This document shows, piece by piece, positions 49,910-62,487 of a stretch of 64,000 bases of DNA. The notes under the pieces are model-generated. The model was not told the origin of the DNA. It saw nothing but the letters and a program-made list of their open reading frames with translations, and did not search any database. The position numbers and the translations under genes were made by a program. The DNA is from Diospyros lotus (lineage: Eukaryota > Streptophyta > Magnoliopsida > Ericales > Ebenaceae): positions 16,624,058-16,688,057 of the forward strand of contig NC_068345.1 in assembly GCF_014633365.1 (NCBI RefSeq). Reading direction: 5' to 3'. Each line of letters begins with the position of its first letter. Position 1 is the first letter of the stretch.

Positions 49910-50472
49910 TTGCTTTTGACGATTCCAAATCTTGGTGAAAGACGACATTTTGATAAACTAATTACGCTAAAGAAACTTCAATTTTGGGTTTCGAAAAGTT
50001 TAGAGAACTTGAGTTTTCGCCATCGGTCCAATGTAGAATTCTTAAAACAGGAAAGACTCAACTTTGTTTAATCAAGATATCTCAAAGTTAACTCATTTGC
50101 TTTCGACGATTCCAAATTTAGGTCAAAGAACACATTTTGATAAAATAATTACGCCAAAGAAAGTTTAATTTCAGATTTCGGGAAGTTTTGAAAACTTGAG
50201 TTTTAGCCATGGGTCCATTGTACAACACTTGAAAGAAGAAAGAGTCAACTTTGTTCAATCAACGATATCTCAAAATTGACTTAATTGCTTTTGAAGATTC
50301 CAAATCTTGGTGAAAGACAACATTTTGATAAACTAATTACGCTAAACAAAGATCAATTTCAGATTTCGGAAAGTTTTGAAAACTTTAGACTTCGCCATGG
50401 GTCCATTGTACAACACTTGAAAGAAGAAAGAGTCAACTTTGTTAAATCAACGATATCTCAAAATTGACTTAA

Positions 50473-52204
50473 TTGCTTTTGACGATTCCAAATCTTGGTG
50501 AAAGACGACATTTTGATAAACTAATTACGCTAAAGAAACTTCAATTTTGGATTTCGGAAAGTTTAGAGAACTTGAGTTTTCGCCATGGGTCCAATGTAGA
50601 ATACTTAAAACAAGAAAGACTCAACTTTGTTCAATCCAGATATCTCAAAGTTAACTCATTTGCTTTCGACGATTCCAAATTAAGGTCAAAGAACACATTT
50701 TGATAACATAATTACGCCAAAGAAAGTTTAATTTCAGATTTCGGGAAGTTTTGAAAACTTGAGTTTTAGCCATGGGTCCATTGTAGAACACTTGAAAGAA
50801 GAACGAGTCAACTTTGTTCAATCAACGATATCTCAAAATTGACTTAATTGCTTTTGACGATTCCAAATCTTTGTGAAAGACGACATTTTGATAAACTAAT
50901 TACGCTAAACAAAGATCAATTTCGGATTTCGAAAAGTTTTGAAAACTTGAGTTTTCGCCATGGGTCCCTTATACAACACTTGGAAGAAGACAGAGTCAAC
51001 TTTGTTAAATCAACGATATCTCAAAATTGACTTAATTGCTTTTGACGATTCCAAATTTTTGTGAAAGACGACATTTTGATAAACTAATTACGCTAAAGAA
51101 ACTTCAATTTTGGATTTCGAAAAGTTTAGAAAACTTGAGTTTTCGCCATGGGTCCAATGTAGAATACTTAAAACAAGAAAGAGTCAACTTTGTTCAATCA
51201 AGATATCTCAAAGTTAACTCATTTGCTTTCTACGATTCCAAATTCAGGTCAAAGAACACATTTTGATAAAATAATTACGCCAAACAAAGTTTAATTTCAG
51301 ATTTCAAGAAGTTTTGAAAACTTGAGTTTTAGCCATGGGTCCATTGTACAACACTTGAAAGAAGAAAGAGTCAACTTTGTTCAATCAACGATATCTCAAA
51401 ATTGACTTAATTGCTTTTGACGATTCCAAATCTTGGTGGAAGACGACATTTTGATAAACTAGTTACGCTAAACAATGATCAATTTCGGATTTCGAGAAGT
51501 TTTGAAAACTTGAGTTTTAGCCATGGGTCCAATGTAGAACACTTGAAACAAGAACGAGTCAACTTTGTTCAATCAATGATATCTCAAAATTGACTCATTT
51601 GCTTTGGACTATTCCAAACCTAGGTGAAAGATGACATTTTGATAAACTAATTACTCTAAAGAAAGTTAAATTTTGGATTTCGGAAAGTTTAGAAAACTTG
51701 AGTTTTAGCGATGGGTCCAATGTAGAATACTTAAAACAAGAAAGGGTCAACTTTGTTCAATCAAGATATCTCAAAGTTAACTCATTTGCTTTCGACGATT
51801 CCAAATTTAGGTCAAAGAACACATTTTGATAAAATAATTACGCCAAAGAAAGTTTAATTTCAGATTTCGGGAAGTTTTGAAAACTTGAGTTTTAGCCATG
51901 GGTCCATTGTAGAACACTTGAAAGAAGAAAGAGTCAACTTTGTTCAATCAACGATATCTCAAAATTGACTTAATTGCTTTTGAAGATTCCAAATCTTGGT
52001 GAAAGACAACATTTTGATAAACTAATTACGCTAAAGAAACTTCAATTTTGGATTTCGGAAACTTTAGAAAACTTGAGTTTTCGCCATGGGTCCAATGTAG
52101 AATACTTAAAACAAGAAAGAGTCAACTTTGTTCAATCAAGATATCTGAAAGTTAACTCATTTGCTTTCGACGATTCCAAATTTAGGTCAAAGAACACATT
52201 TTGA
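50473..52204 (+). repeat. Older relative of the 20.8-22.5 kb material
   Basis: Monomers at 50473, 50848, 51036, 51411 and 51974 match 20824, 21199, 21387, 21761 and 22324 at offsets of 29,649-29,650 bp. Shared rare variants: CAATCCAGATATC, AAATTAAGG, AAATTTTTGTG, GGTGGAAGACG, AAACAATGATC and GGAAACTTTAG. At about 51,200-51,230 this copy keeps TCAAGATATC and CATTTGCTTTC, where the 21-kb form has TCATGATATC and lost one base (CATTTGTTTC). The changed state therefore arose in the left-hand family. Confidence 0.8.
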
Positions 52205-52348
52205 TAAAATAATTACGCCAAACAAAGTTTAATTTCAGATTTCGGGAAGTTTTGAAAACTTGAGTTTTAGCCATGGGTCCATTGTACAACACTTGAAAGA
52301 AGAAAGAGTCAACTTTGTTCAATCAACGATATCTCAAAATTGACTTAA

Positions 52349-53937
52349 TTGCTTTTGACGATTCCAAATCTTGGTGAAAAACAACATTTTGATAAACTAA
52401 TTACGCTAAAGAAAGTTAAATTTCGGATTTCGGGAAGTTTAGAAAACTTGAGTTTTAGCCATGGGTCCAATGTAGAACACTTGAAACAAGAAGGAGTCAA
52501 CTTTGTTCAATCAAGATACCTCAAAATTGACTTATTTGCTTTCGACGATTCCAAATGTAGGTCAAAGAAGACATATTGATAAACTAATTACGTAAAAGAA
52601 ATTTAAATTTTGGATTTCGAGAAGTTTTGAAAACATGAGTTTTAGCTATGGGTCCATTGTACAACACTTGAAAGAAGAAAGTGTCAACTTTGTTCAATCA
52701 ACAATATCTCAAAATTGACTCATTTGCTTTCGACGATTCCAAACCTAGCTGAAAGACGACATTTTGATAAACTAATTACGCTAAAGAAAGTTCAATTTTC
52801 GATATCGAGAAGTTTAGAAAACTTGAGTTTTAGCCATGGGTCCAATGTAGCACACTTGAAACAAGAAAGAGTCAACTTTGTTCAATCAACGATATCTCAA
52901 AGTTGACTCATTTGCTTTGGACGATTCCAAACCTGGGTGAAAGATGACATTTTGATAAACTAATTACTCCAAAGAAAGTTCAATTTTGGATTTCCAGAAG
53001 TTTTGAAAACTTGAGTTTTAGCCATGGGTCCAAAGTAGAATACTTAAAACAAGAAAGAGTTAACTTTATTCAATCAAGATATCTCAAAGTTGACTCATTT
53101 GCTTTCGACGATTCCAAATGTAGGTCAAAGAACACATTTTGATAAACTAATTATGCCAAAGAAGTTCAATTTTAAATTTCGGGAAGTTTTGAAAACCTGA
53201 GTTTTAGCCATGGGTCCATTGTACAACACTTGAAAGAAGAAATAGTCAATTTTGTTCGATCAACGATATCTCAAAATTGACTTAATTGCTTTTGACGATT
53301 CCAAATTTTGGTCAAAGACAACGTTTTTGATAAACTAATTACGCTAAAGAAAGTTCAATTTTGGATTTCGGGAAGTTTAGAAAACTTGACTTTTAGTCAT
53401 GGGTCCAATGTAGAATACTTAAAACAAGAAAGAGTCAACTTTGTTCATTCAAGATATCTCAAAGTTGACACATTTGCTTTCGACGATTCCAAATGTAGGT
53501 CAGAGAAGACATTTTTGATAAACTAAATACGCCAAAGAAGATTCAATTTTGGATTTCGGGAAGTTTTGAAAACTTGAGTTTTAGCCATGGGTTCATTGTA
53601 CAACACTTGAAAGACGAAAGAGTCAACTTTGTTCGATCAACGATATCTCAAAATTGACCTAATTGCTTTTGACGATTCCAAATCTTGGTGAAAGATGACA
53701 TTTTGATAAACTAATTACGCTAATGAAAGTTCAATTTTGGATTTCAAGAAGTTTAGAAAACCTGATTTTTAGCAATGGGTCCAATGTAGAACACTTCAAA
53801 CGAAGAAAGAGTCAACTTTGTTCACTCAACGATATCTCAGAGTTGACTCATTTGCTTTCGACGATTCCAAATGTAGGTCAAAGAAGACTTTTTGATAAAC
53901 TAATTACGCAAAAGAAAAGTTCAATTTCAGATTTCGC
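52349..53937 (+). repeat. Island of diverged monomers, copy 1
   Basis: About 8.5 monomers here differ from the A/B/C subtypes and from each other far more than elsewhere. Examples: GGTCAAAGAAGACATATTG near 52,561, TTACGTAAAAGAAATTTAAA near 52,589, GAAAACATGAGTTTTAGCTATG near 52,631, TTCGATATCGAGAAG near 52,798, TTTCCAGAAG near 52,991, GAAGTTCAATTTTAAATTTC near 53,161, ACAACGTTTTTGATAAAC near 53,319, and TCAAACGAAGAAAGAG near 53,797. Small indels are common. Monomer register and orientation are kept. This looks like an older, less homogenised part of the array. Confidence 0.85.
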
Positions 53938-53961
53938 GAAGTTTTGAAAACTTGAGTTTTA
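53938..53961. other. Exchange junction of the 8,260-bp duplication
   Basis: To the left the sequence follows the 62,197 parent (ATTTCGCGAAG); to the right it follows the 45,702 parent (TTTTAACC). The two parents are identical for the 24 bp between 53,938 and 53,961, so the exchange took place within them. The 15-bp dyad AAGTTTTGAAAACTT sits at 53,939-53,953. Confidence 0.85.
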
Positions 53962-56900
53962 ACCATGGGTCCATTGTACAATAGTTGAAAGACGAAAGAG
54001 TCAACTTTGTTCAATAAACGATATCTCAAAATTGACTTAATTGCTTTTGACGATTCCAAATCTTGGTGAAAGACGACATTTTGATAAACTAATTACGCTA
54101 AACAACGATCAATTTTGGATTTCGGAAAGTTTTGAAAACTTTAGTTTTCGCCATGGGTCCATTGTACAACACTTGAAAGAAGAAAGAGTCAACTTTGTTA
54201 AATCAACGATATCTCAAAATTGACTTAATTGCTTTTGACGATTCCAAATCTTGGTGAATGATGACATTTTGATAAACTAATTACGCTAAAGAAACTTCAA
54301 TTTTGGATTTCGGAAAGTTTAGAGAACTTGAGTTTTCGCCATCGGTCCAATGTAGAATACTTAAAACAAGAAAGACTCAACTTTGTTCAATCAAGATATC
54401 TCAAAGTTAACTCATTTGCTTTCGACGATTCCAAATTTAGGTCAAAGAACACATTTTGATAACATAATTACGCCAAAGAAAGTTTAATTTCAAATTTCGG
54501 GAAGTTTTGAAAACTTGAGTTTTAGCCATGGGTCCATTGTACAACACTTGAAAGAAGAAAGAGTCAACTTCGTTCAATCAACGATATCTCAAAATTGACT
54601 TAATTGCTTTTGACGATTCCAAATCTTGGTGAAAGACGACATTTTGATAAACTAATTACGCTAAACAAAGATTAATTTCGGATTTCGAAAAGTTTTGAAA
54701 ACTTTAGTTTTCGCCATGGGTCCATTGTACAACACTTGAAAGAAGAAAGAGTCAACTTTGTTAAATCAACGATATCTCAAAATTGACTTAATTTCTTTTG
54801 ACGATTCCAAATCTTGGTGAAAGACGACATTTTGATAAACTAATTACGCTAAAGAAACTTCAATTTTGGATTTCGGAAAGTTTAGAGAACTTGAGTTTTC
54901 GCCATGGGTCCAATGTAGAATACTTAAAACAAGAAAGACTCAACTTTGTTCAATCAAGATATCTCAAAGTTAACTCATTTGCTTTCGACGATTCCAAATT
55001 TAGGTCAAAGAACACATTTTAATAAAATAATTACGCCAAAGAAAGTTTAAATTTAGATTTCGGGAAGTTTTGAAAACTTGAGTTTTAGCCATGGGTCCAT
55101 TGTACAACACTTGAAAGAAGAAAGAGTCAGCTTTGTTCAATCAACGATATCTCAAAATTGACTTAATTGCTTTTGACGATTCCAAATCTTGGTGAAAGAC
55201 AACATTTTGATAAACTAATTACGCTAAACAAAGATCAATTTCGGATTTCGAAAAGTTTTGAAAACTTTAGTTTTCGCCATGGGTCCATTGTACAACACTT
55301 GAAAGAAGAAAGAGTCAACTTTGTTAAATCAACGATATCTCAAAATTGACTTAATTGCTTTTGACGATTCCAAATCTTGGTGAATGACGACATTTTGATA
55401 AACTAATTACGCTAAAGAAACTTCAATTTTGGATTTCGGAAAGTTTAGAGAACTTGAGTTTTCGCCATGGGTCCAATGTAGAATGCTTAAAACAAGAAAG
55501 ACTCAACTTTGTTCAATCAAGATATCTCAAAGTTAACTCATTTGCTTTCGACGATTCCAAATTTAGGTCAAAGAACACATTTTGATAACATAATTACGCC
55601 AAAGAAAGTTTAATTTCAGATTTCGGGAAGTTTTGAAAACTTGAGTTTTAGCCATGGGTCCATTGTACAACACTTGAAAGAAGAAAGAGTCAACTTTGTT
55701 CAATCAACGATATCTCAAAATTGACTTAATTTCTTTTGATGATTCCAAATCTTGGTGAAAGACGACATTTTGATAAACTAATTATGCTAAACAAAGATCA
55801 ATTTCGGATTTCGAAAAGTTTTGAAAACTTGAGTTTTCGCCATGGGTCCATTGTACAACACTTGGAAGAAGAAAGAGTCAACTTTGTTAAATCAACGATA
55901 TCTCAAAATTGACTTAATTGCTTTTGACGATTCCAAATTTTTGTGAAAGACGACATTTTGATAAACTAATTACGCTAAAGAAACTTCAATTTTGGATTTC
56001 GAAAAGTTTAGAAAACTTGAGTTTTCGCCATGGGTCCAATGTAGAATACTTAAAACAAGAAAGAGTCAACTTTGTTCAATCAAGATATCTCAAAGTTAAC
56101 TCATTTTCATTCGAGGATTCCAAATTTAGGTCAAAGAACACATTTTGATAAAATATTTACGCCAAACAAAGTTTAATTTCAGATTTCGGGAAGTTTTGAA
56201 AACTTGAGTTTTAGCCATGGGTCCATTGTACAACACTTGAAAGAAGAAAGAGTCAACTTTGTTCAATCAACGATATCTCAAAATTGACTTAATTTCTTTT
56301 GACGATTCCAAATCTTGGAGAAAGACGACATTTTGATAAACTAGCTACGCTAAACAAAGATCAATTTCGGATTTTGAGAAGTTTTGAAAACTTGAGTTTT
56401 AGCCATGGGTCCAATGTAGAACACTTGAAACAAGAACGAGCCAACTTTGTTCAATCAATGATATCTCAAAATTGACTCATTTGCTTTGGACGATTCCAAA
56501 CCTAGGTGAAAGACGACATTTTGATAAACTAATTACTCTAAAGAAAGTTCAATTTTGGATTTCGGAAAGTTTAGAAAACTTGAGTTTTAGCGATGGGTCC
56601 AATGTAGAATACTTAAAACAAGAAAGGGTCAACTTTGTTCAATCAAGATATCTCAAAGTTAATTCATTTGCTTTCGACGATTCCAAATTTATGTCAAAGA
56701 ACACATTTTGATAAAATAATTACGCCAAAGAAAGTTTAATTTCAGATTTCGGGAAGTTTTGAAAACTTGAGTTTTAACCATGGGTCCATTGTACAATAGT
56801 TGAAAGACGAAAGAGTCAACTTTGTTCAATCAACGATATCTCAAAATTGACTTAATTGCTTTTGACGATTCCAAATCTTGGTGAAAGACGACATTTTGAT

Positions 56901-59900
56901 AAACTAGTTACGCTAAACAAAGATCAATTTCGAATTTCGAAAAGTTTTGAAAACTTGAGTTTTCGCCATGGGTCCATTGTACAACACTTGGAAGAAGAAA
57001 GAGTCAACTTTGTTAAATCAACGATATCTCAAAATTGACTTAATTGCTTTTGACGATTCCAAATTTTTGTGAAAGACGACATTTTGATAAACTAATTACG
57101 CTAAAGAAACTTCAATTTTGGATTTCGAAAAGTTTAGAAAACTTGAGTTTTCGCCATGGGTCCAATGTAGAATACTTAAAACAAGAAAGAGTCAACTTTG
57201 TTCAATCAAGATATCTCAAAGTTAACTCATTTGCTTTCGACGATTCCAAATATAGGGCAAAGAACACATTTTGATAAAATAATTACGCCAAACAAAGTTT
57301 AATTTCAGATTTCGGGAAGTTTTGAAAAGTTGAGTTTTAGCCATGGGTCCATTGTACAACACTTGAAAGAAGAAAGAGTCAACTTTGTTCAATCAACGAT
57401 ATCTCAAAATTGACTTAATTGCTTTTGACGATTCCAAATCTTGGTGAAAGACGACATTTTGATAAACTAGTTACGCTAAACAAAGATCAATTTCGGATTT
57501 CGAGAAGTTTTGAAAACTTGAGTTTTAGCCATGGGTCCAATGTAGAACACTTGAAACAAGAACGAGCCAACTTTGTTCAATCAATGATATCTCAAAATTG
57601 ACTCATTTGCTTTGGACGATTCCAAACCTAGGTGAAAGACGACATTTTGATAAACTAATTACTCTAAAGAAAGTTCAATTTTGGATTTCGGAAAGTTTAG
57701 AAAACTTGAGTTTTAGCGATGGGTCCAATGTAGAATACTTAAAACAAGAAAAGGTCAACTTTGTTCAATCAAGATATCTCAAAGTTAACTCATTTTCTTT
57801 CGACGATTCCAAATTTAGGTCAAAGAACACATTTTGATAAAATAATTACGCCAAAGAAAGTTTAATTTCAGATTTCGGGAAGTTTTGAAAACTTGAGTTT
57901 TAACCATGGGTCCATTGTACAATAGTTGAAAGACGAAAGAGTCAACTTTGTTCAATAAACGATATCTCAAAATTGACTTAATTGCTTTTGACGATTCCAA
58001 ATCTTGGTGAAAGACGACATTTTGATAAACTAATTACGCTAAACAACGATCAATTTTGGATTTCGGAAAGTTTTGAAAACTTTAGTTTTCGCCATGGGTC
58101 CATTGTACAACACTTGAAAGAAGAAAGAGTCAACTTTGTTAAATCAACGATATCTCAAAATTGACTTAATTGCTTTTGACGATTCCAAATCTTGGTGAAA
58201 GACGACATTTTGATAAACTAATTACGCTAAAGAAACTTCAATTTTGGGTTTCGAAAAGTTTAGAGAACTTGAGTTTTCGCCATCGGTCCAATGTAGAATT
58301 CTTAAAACAGGAAAGACTCAACTTTGTTTAATCAAGATATCTCAAAGTTAACTCATTTGCTTTCGACGATTCCAAATTTAGGTCAAAGAACACATTTTGA
58401 TAAAATAATTACGCCAAAGAAAGTTTAATTTCAGATTTCGGGAAGTTTTGAAAACTTGAGTTTTAGCCATGGGTCCATTGTACAACACTTGAAAGAAGAA
58501 AGAGTCAACTTTGTTCAATCAACGATATCTCAAAATTGACTTAATTGCTTTTGAAGATTCCAAATCTTGGTGAAAGACAACATTTTGATAAACTAATTAC
58601 GCTAAACAAAGATCAATTTCAGATTTCGGAAAGTTTTGAAAACTTTAGACTTTGCCATGGGTCCATTGTACAACACTTGAAAGAAGAAAGAGTCAACTTT
58701 GTTAAATCAACGATATCTCAAAATTGACTTAATTGCTTTTGACGATTCCAAATCTTGGTGAAAGACGACATTTTGATAAACTAATTACGCTAAAGAAACT
58801 TCAATTTTGGATTTCGGAAAGTTTAGAGAACTTGAGTTTTCGCCATGGGTCCAATGTAGAATACTTAAAACAAGAAAGACTCAACTTTGTTCAATCCAGA
58901 TATCTCAAAGTTAACTCATTTGCTTTCGACGATTCCAAATTAAGGTCAAAGAACACATTTTGATAACATAATTACGCCAAAGAAAGTTTAATTTCAGATT
59001 TCGGGAAGTTTTGAAAACTTGAGTTTTAGCCATGGGTCCATTGTAGAACACTTGAAAGAAGAACGAGTCAACTTTGTTCAATCAACGATATCTCAAAATT
59101 GACTTAATTGCTTTTGACGATTCCAAATCTTTGTGAAAGACGACATTTTGATAAACTAATTACGCTAAACAAAGATCAATTTCGGATTTCGAAAAGTTTT
59201 GAAAACTTGAGTTTTCGCCATGGGTCCCTTATACAACACTTGGAAGAAGACAGAGTCAACTTTGTTAAATCAACGATATCTCAAAATTGACTTAATTGCT
59301 TTTGACGATTCCAAATTTTTGTGAAAGACGACATTTTGATAAACTAATTACGCTAAAGAAACTTCAATTTTGGATTTCGAAAAGTTTAGAAAACTTGAGT
59401 TTTCGCCATGGGTCCAATGTAGAATACTTAAAACAAGAAAGAGTCAACTTTGTTCAATCAAGATATCTCAAAGTTAACTCATTTGCTTTCTACGATTCCA
59501 AATTCAGGTCAAAGAACACATTTTGATAAAATAATTACGCCAAACAAAGTTTAATTTCAGATTTCAAGAAGTTTTGAAAACTTGAGTTTTAGCCATGGGT
59601 CCATTGTACAACACTTGAAAGAAGAAAGAGTCAACTTTGTTCAATCAACGATATCTCAAAATTGACTTAATTGCTTTTGACGATTCCAAATCTTGGTGGA
59701 AGACGACATTTTGATAAACTAGTTACGCTAAACAATGATCAATTTCGGATTTCGAGAAGTTTTGAAAACTTGAGTTTTAGCCATGGGTCCAATGTAGAAC
59801 ACTTGAAACAAGAACGAGTCAACTTTGTTCAATCAATGATATCTCAAAATTGACTCATTTGCTTTGGACTATTCCAAACCTAGGTGAAAGATGACATTTT

Positions 59901-62209
59901 GATAAACTAATTACTCTAAAGAAAGTTAAATTTTGGATTTCGGAAAGTTTAGAAAACTTGAGTTTTAGCGATGGGTCCAATGTAGAATACTTAAAACAAG
60001 AAAGGGTCAACTTTGTTCAATCAAGATATCTCAAAGTTAACTCATTTGCTTTCGACGATTCCAAATTTAGGTCAAAGAACACATTTTGATAAAATAATTA
60101 CGCCAAAGAAAGTTTAATTTCAGATTTCGGGAAGTTTTGAAAACTTGAGTTTTAGCCATGGGTCCATTGTAGAACACTTGAAAGAAGAAAGAGTCAACTT
60201 TGTTCAATCAACGATATCTCAAAATTGACTTAATTGCTTTTGAAGATTCCAAATCTTGGTGAAAGACAACATTTTGATAAACTAATTACGCTAAAGAAAC
60301 TTCAATTTTGGATTTCGGAAACTTTAGAAAACTTGAGTTTTCGCCATGGGTCCAATGTAGAATACTTAAAACAAGAAAGAGTCAACTTTGTTCAATCAAG
60401 ATATCTGAAAGTTAACTCATTTGCTTTCGACGATTCCAAATTTAGGTCAAAGAACACATTTTGATAAAATAATTACGCCAAACAAAGTTTAATTTCAGAT
60501 TTCGGGAAGTTTTGAAAACTTGAGTTTTAGCCATGGGTCCATTGTACAACACTTGAAAGAAGAAAGAGTCAACTTTGTTCAATCAACGATATCTCAAAAT
60601 TGACTTAATTGCTTTTGACGATTCCAAATCTTGGTGAAAAACAACATTTTGATAAACTAATTACGCTAAAGAAAGTTAAATTTCGGATTTCGGGAAGTTT
60701 AGAAAACTTGAGTTTTAGCCATGGGTCCAATGTAGAACACTTGAAACAAGAAGGAGTCAACTTTGTTCAATCAAGATACCTCAAAATTGACTTATTTGCT
60801 TTCGACGATTCCAAATGTAGGTCAAAGAAGACATATTGATAAACTAATTACGTAAAAGAAATTTAAATTTTGGATTTCGAGAAGTTTTGAAAACATGAGT
60901 TTTAGCTATGGGTCCATTGTACAACACTTGAAAGAAGAAAGTGTCAACTTTGTTCAATCAACAATATCTCAAAATTGACTCATTTGCTTTCGACGATTCC
61001 AAACCTAGCTGAAAGACGACATTTTGATAAACTAATTACGCTAAAGAAAGTTCAATTTTCGATATCGAGAAGTTTAGAAAACTTGAGTTTTAGCCATGGG
61101 TCCAATGTAGCACACTTGAAACAAGAAAGAGTCAACTTTGTTCAATCAACGATATCTCAAAGTTGACTCATTTGCTTTGGACGATTCCAAACCTGGGTGA
61201 AAGATGACATTTTGATAAACTAATTACTCCAAAGAAAGTTCAATTTTGGATTTCCAGAAGTTTTGAAAACTTGAGTTTTAGCCATGGGTCCAAAGTAGAA
61301 TACTTAAAACAAGAAAGAGTTAACTTTATTCAATCAAGATATCTCAAAGTTGACTCATTTGCTTTCGACGATTCCAAATGTAGGTCAAAGAACACATTTT
61401 GATAAACTAATTATGCCAAAGAAGTTCAATTTTAAATTTCGGGAAGTTTTGAAAACCTGAGTTTTAGCCATGGGTCCATTGTACAACACTTGAAAGAAGA
61501 AATAGTCAATTTTGTTCGATCAACGATATCTCAAAATTGACTTAATTGCTTTTGACGATTCCAAATTTTGGTCAAAGACAACGTTTTTGATAAACTAATT
61601 ACGCTAAAGAAAGTTCAATTTTGGATTTCGGGAAGTTTAGAAAACTTGACTTTTAGTCATGGGTCCAATGTAGAATACTTAAAACAAGAAAGAGTCAACT
61701 TTGTTCATTCAAGATATCTCAAAGTTGACACATTTGCTTTCGACGATTCCAAATGTAGGTCAGAGAAGACATTTTTGATAAACTAAATACGCCAAAGAAG
61801 ATTCAATTTTGGATTTCGGGAAGTTTTGAAAACTTGAGTTTTAGCCATGGGTTCATTGTACAACACTTGAAAGACGAAAGAGTCAACTTTGTTCGATCAA
61901 CGATATCTCAAAATTGACCTAATTGCTTTTGACGATTCCAAATCTTGGTGAAAGATGACATTTTGATAAACTAATTACGCTAATGAAAGTTCAATTTTGG
62001 ATTTCAAGAAGTTTAGAAAACCTGATTTTTAGCAATGGGTCCAATGTAGAACACTTCAAACGAAGAAAGAGTCAACTTTGTTCAATCAACGATATCTCAG
62101 AGTTGACTCATTTGCTTTCGACGATTCCAAATGTAGGTCAAAGAAGACTTTTTGATAAACTAATTACGCAAAAGAAAAGTTCAATTTCAGATTTCGCGAA
62201 GTTTTGAAA
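53950..62209 (+). repeat. 8,260-bp tandem duplication, unit 2
   Basis: Near-identical partner of 45690-53949. The right edge is clear: after the dyad at 62,199-62,213 the sequence continues TTTTAGCCATGGTTCC, whereas the junction at 53,950 continues TTTTAACCATGGGTCC. There is no length difference between the units. Confidence 0.92.
60609..62197 (+). repeat. Island of diverged monomers, copy 2
   Basis: Same monomers as 52349-53937, carried by the 8,260-bp duplication. The one difference I noticed inside the island is A at 62,085 against C at 53,825. Moderately unusual monomers continue to about 62,487 on this side: AGAATAAAGAG near 62,252, TTTTGATGAAC near 62,340, GATTACAAGAAGTATAG near 62,377, and CCATGTTTCC near 62,412. 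The first copy lacks these because the junction removed them. Confidence 0.85.
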
Positions 62210-62487
62210 ACTTGAGTTTTAGCCATGGTTCCATTGTACAACACTTGAAAGAATAAAGAGTCAACTTTGTTCAATCAACGATATCTCAAAATTGACTTAA
62301 TTGCTTTTGACGATTCCAAATCTTGGTGAAAGACGACATTTTGATGAACTAATTACGCTAAAGAAAGTTCAATTTTGGATTACAAGAAGTATAGAAAACT
62401 TGAGTTTTAGCCATGTTTCCAATGTAGAACACTTGAAACAAGAAAGAGTCAACTTTGTTCAATCAAGATATCTCAAAATTGACTTAA

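Larger units (their letters stand above)
45690..53949 (+). repeat. 8,260-bp tandem duplication, unit 1 (44 monomers)
   Basis: Every monomer from 45781 to 53723 has a partner exactly 8,260 bp downstream. The start is assigned to the exchange interval 45,678-45,701, homologous to 53,938-53,961. Eight single-base differences were noticed by eye (at 45,765, 46,445, 46,530, 48,085, 48,513, 48,673, 50,393 and 53,825), so identity is about 99.9%. The list may be incomplete. The unit contains the 21-monomer unit 2, a copy of the 20.8-22.5 kb material at 50.47-52.2 kb, and the diverged island at 52.35-53.94 kb. Confidence 0.92.

Noticed and set aside
52349..53937. Inserted foreign element or transposon remnant in the diverged island
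   Set aside because: The sequence stays in monomer register and orientation with recognisable landmarks throughout. It is diverged satellite, not an insertion.
45690..62209. Assembly artefact explaining the 8,260-bp duplication
   Set aside because: At least eight single-base differences separate the units and the junction has a specific hybrid sequence, which a simple assembly stutter would not give. It still needs read support.
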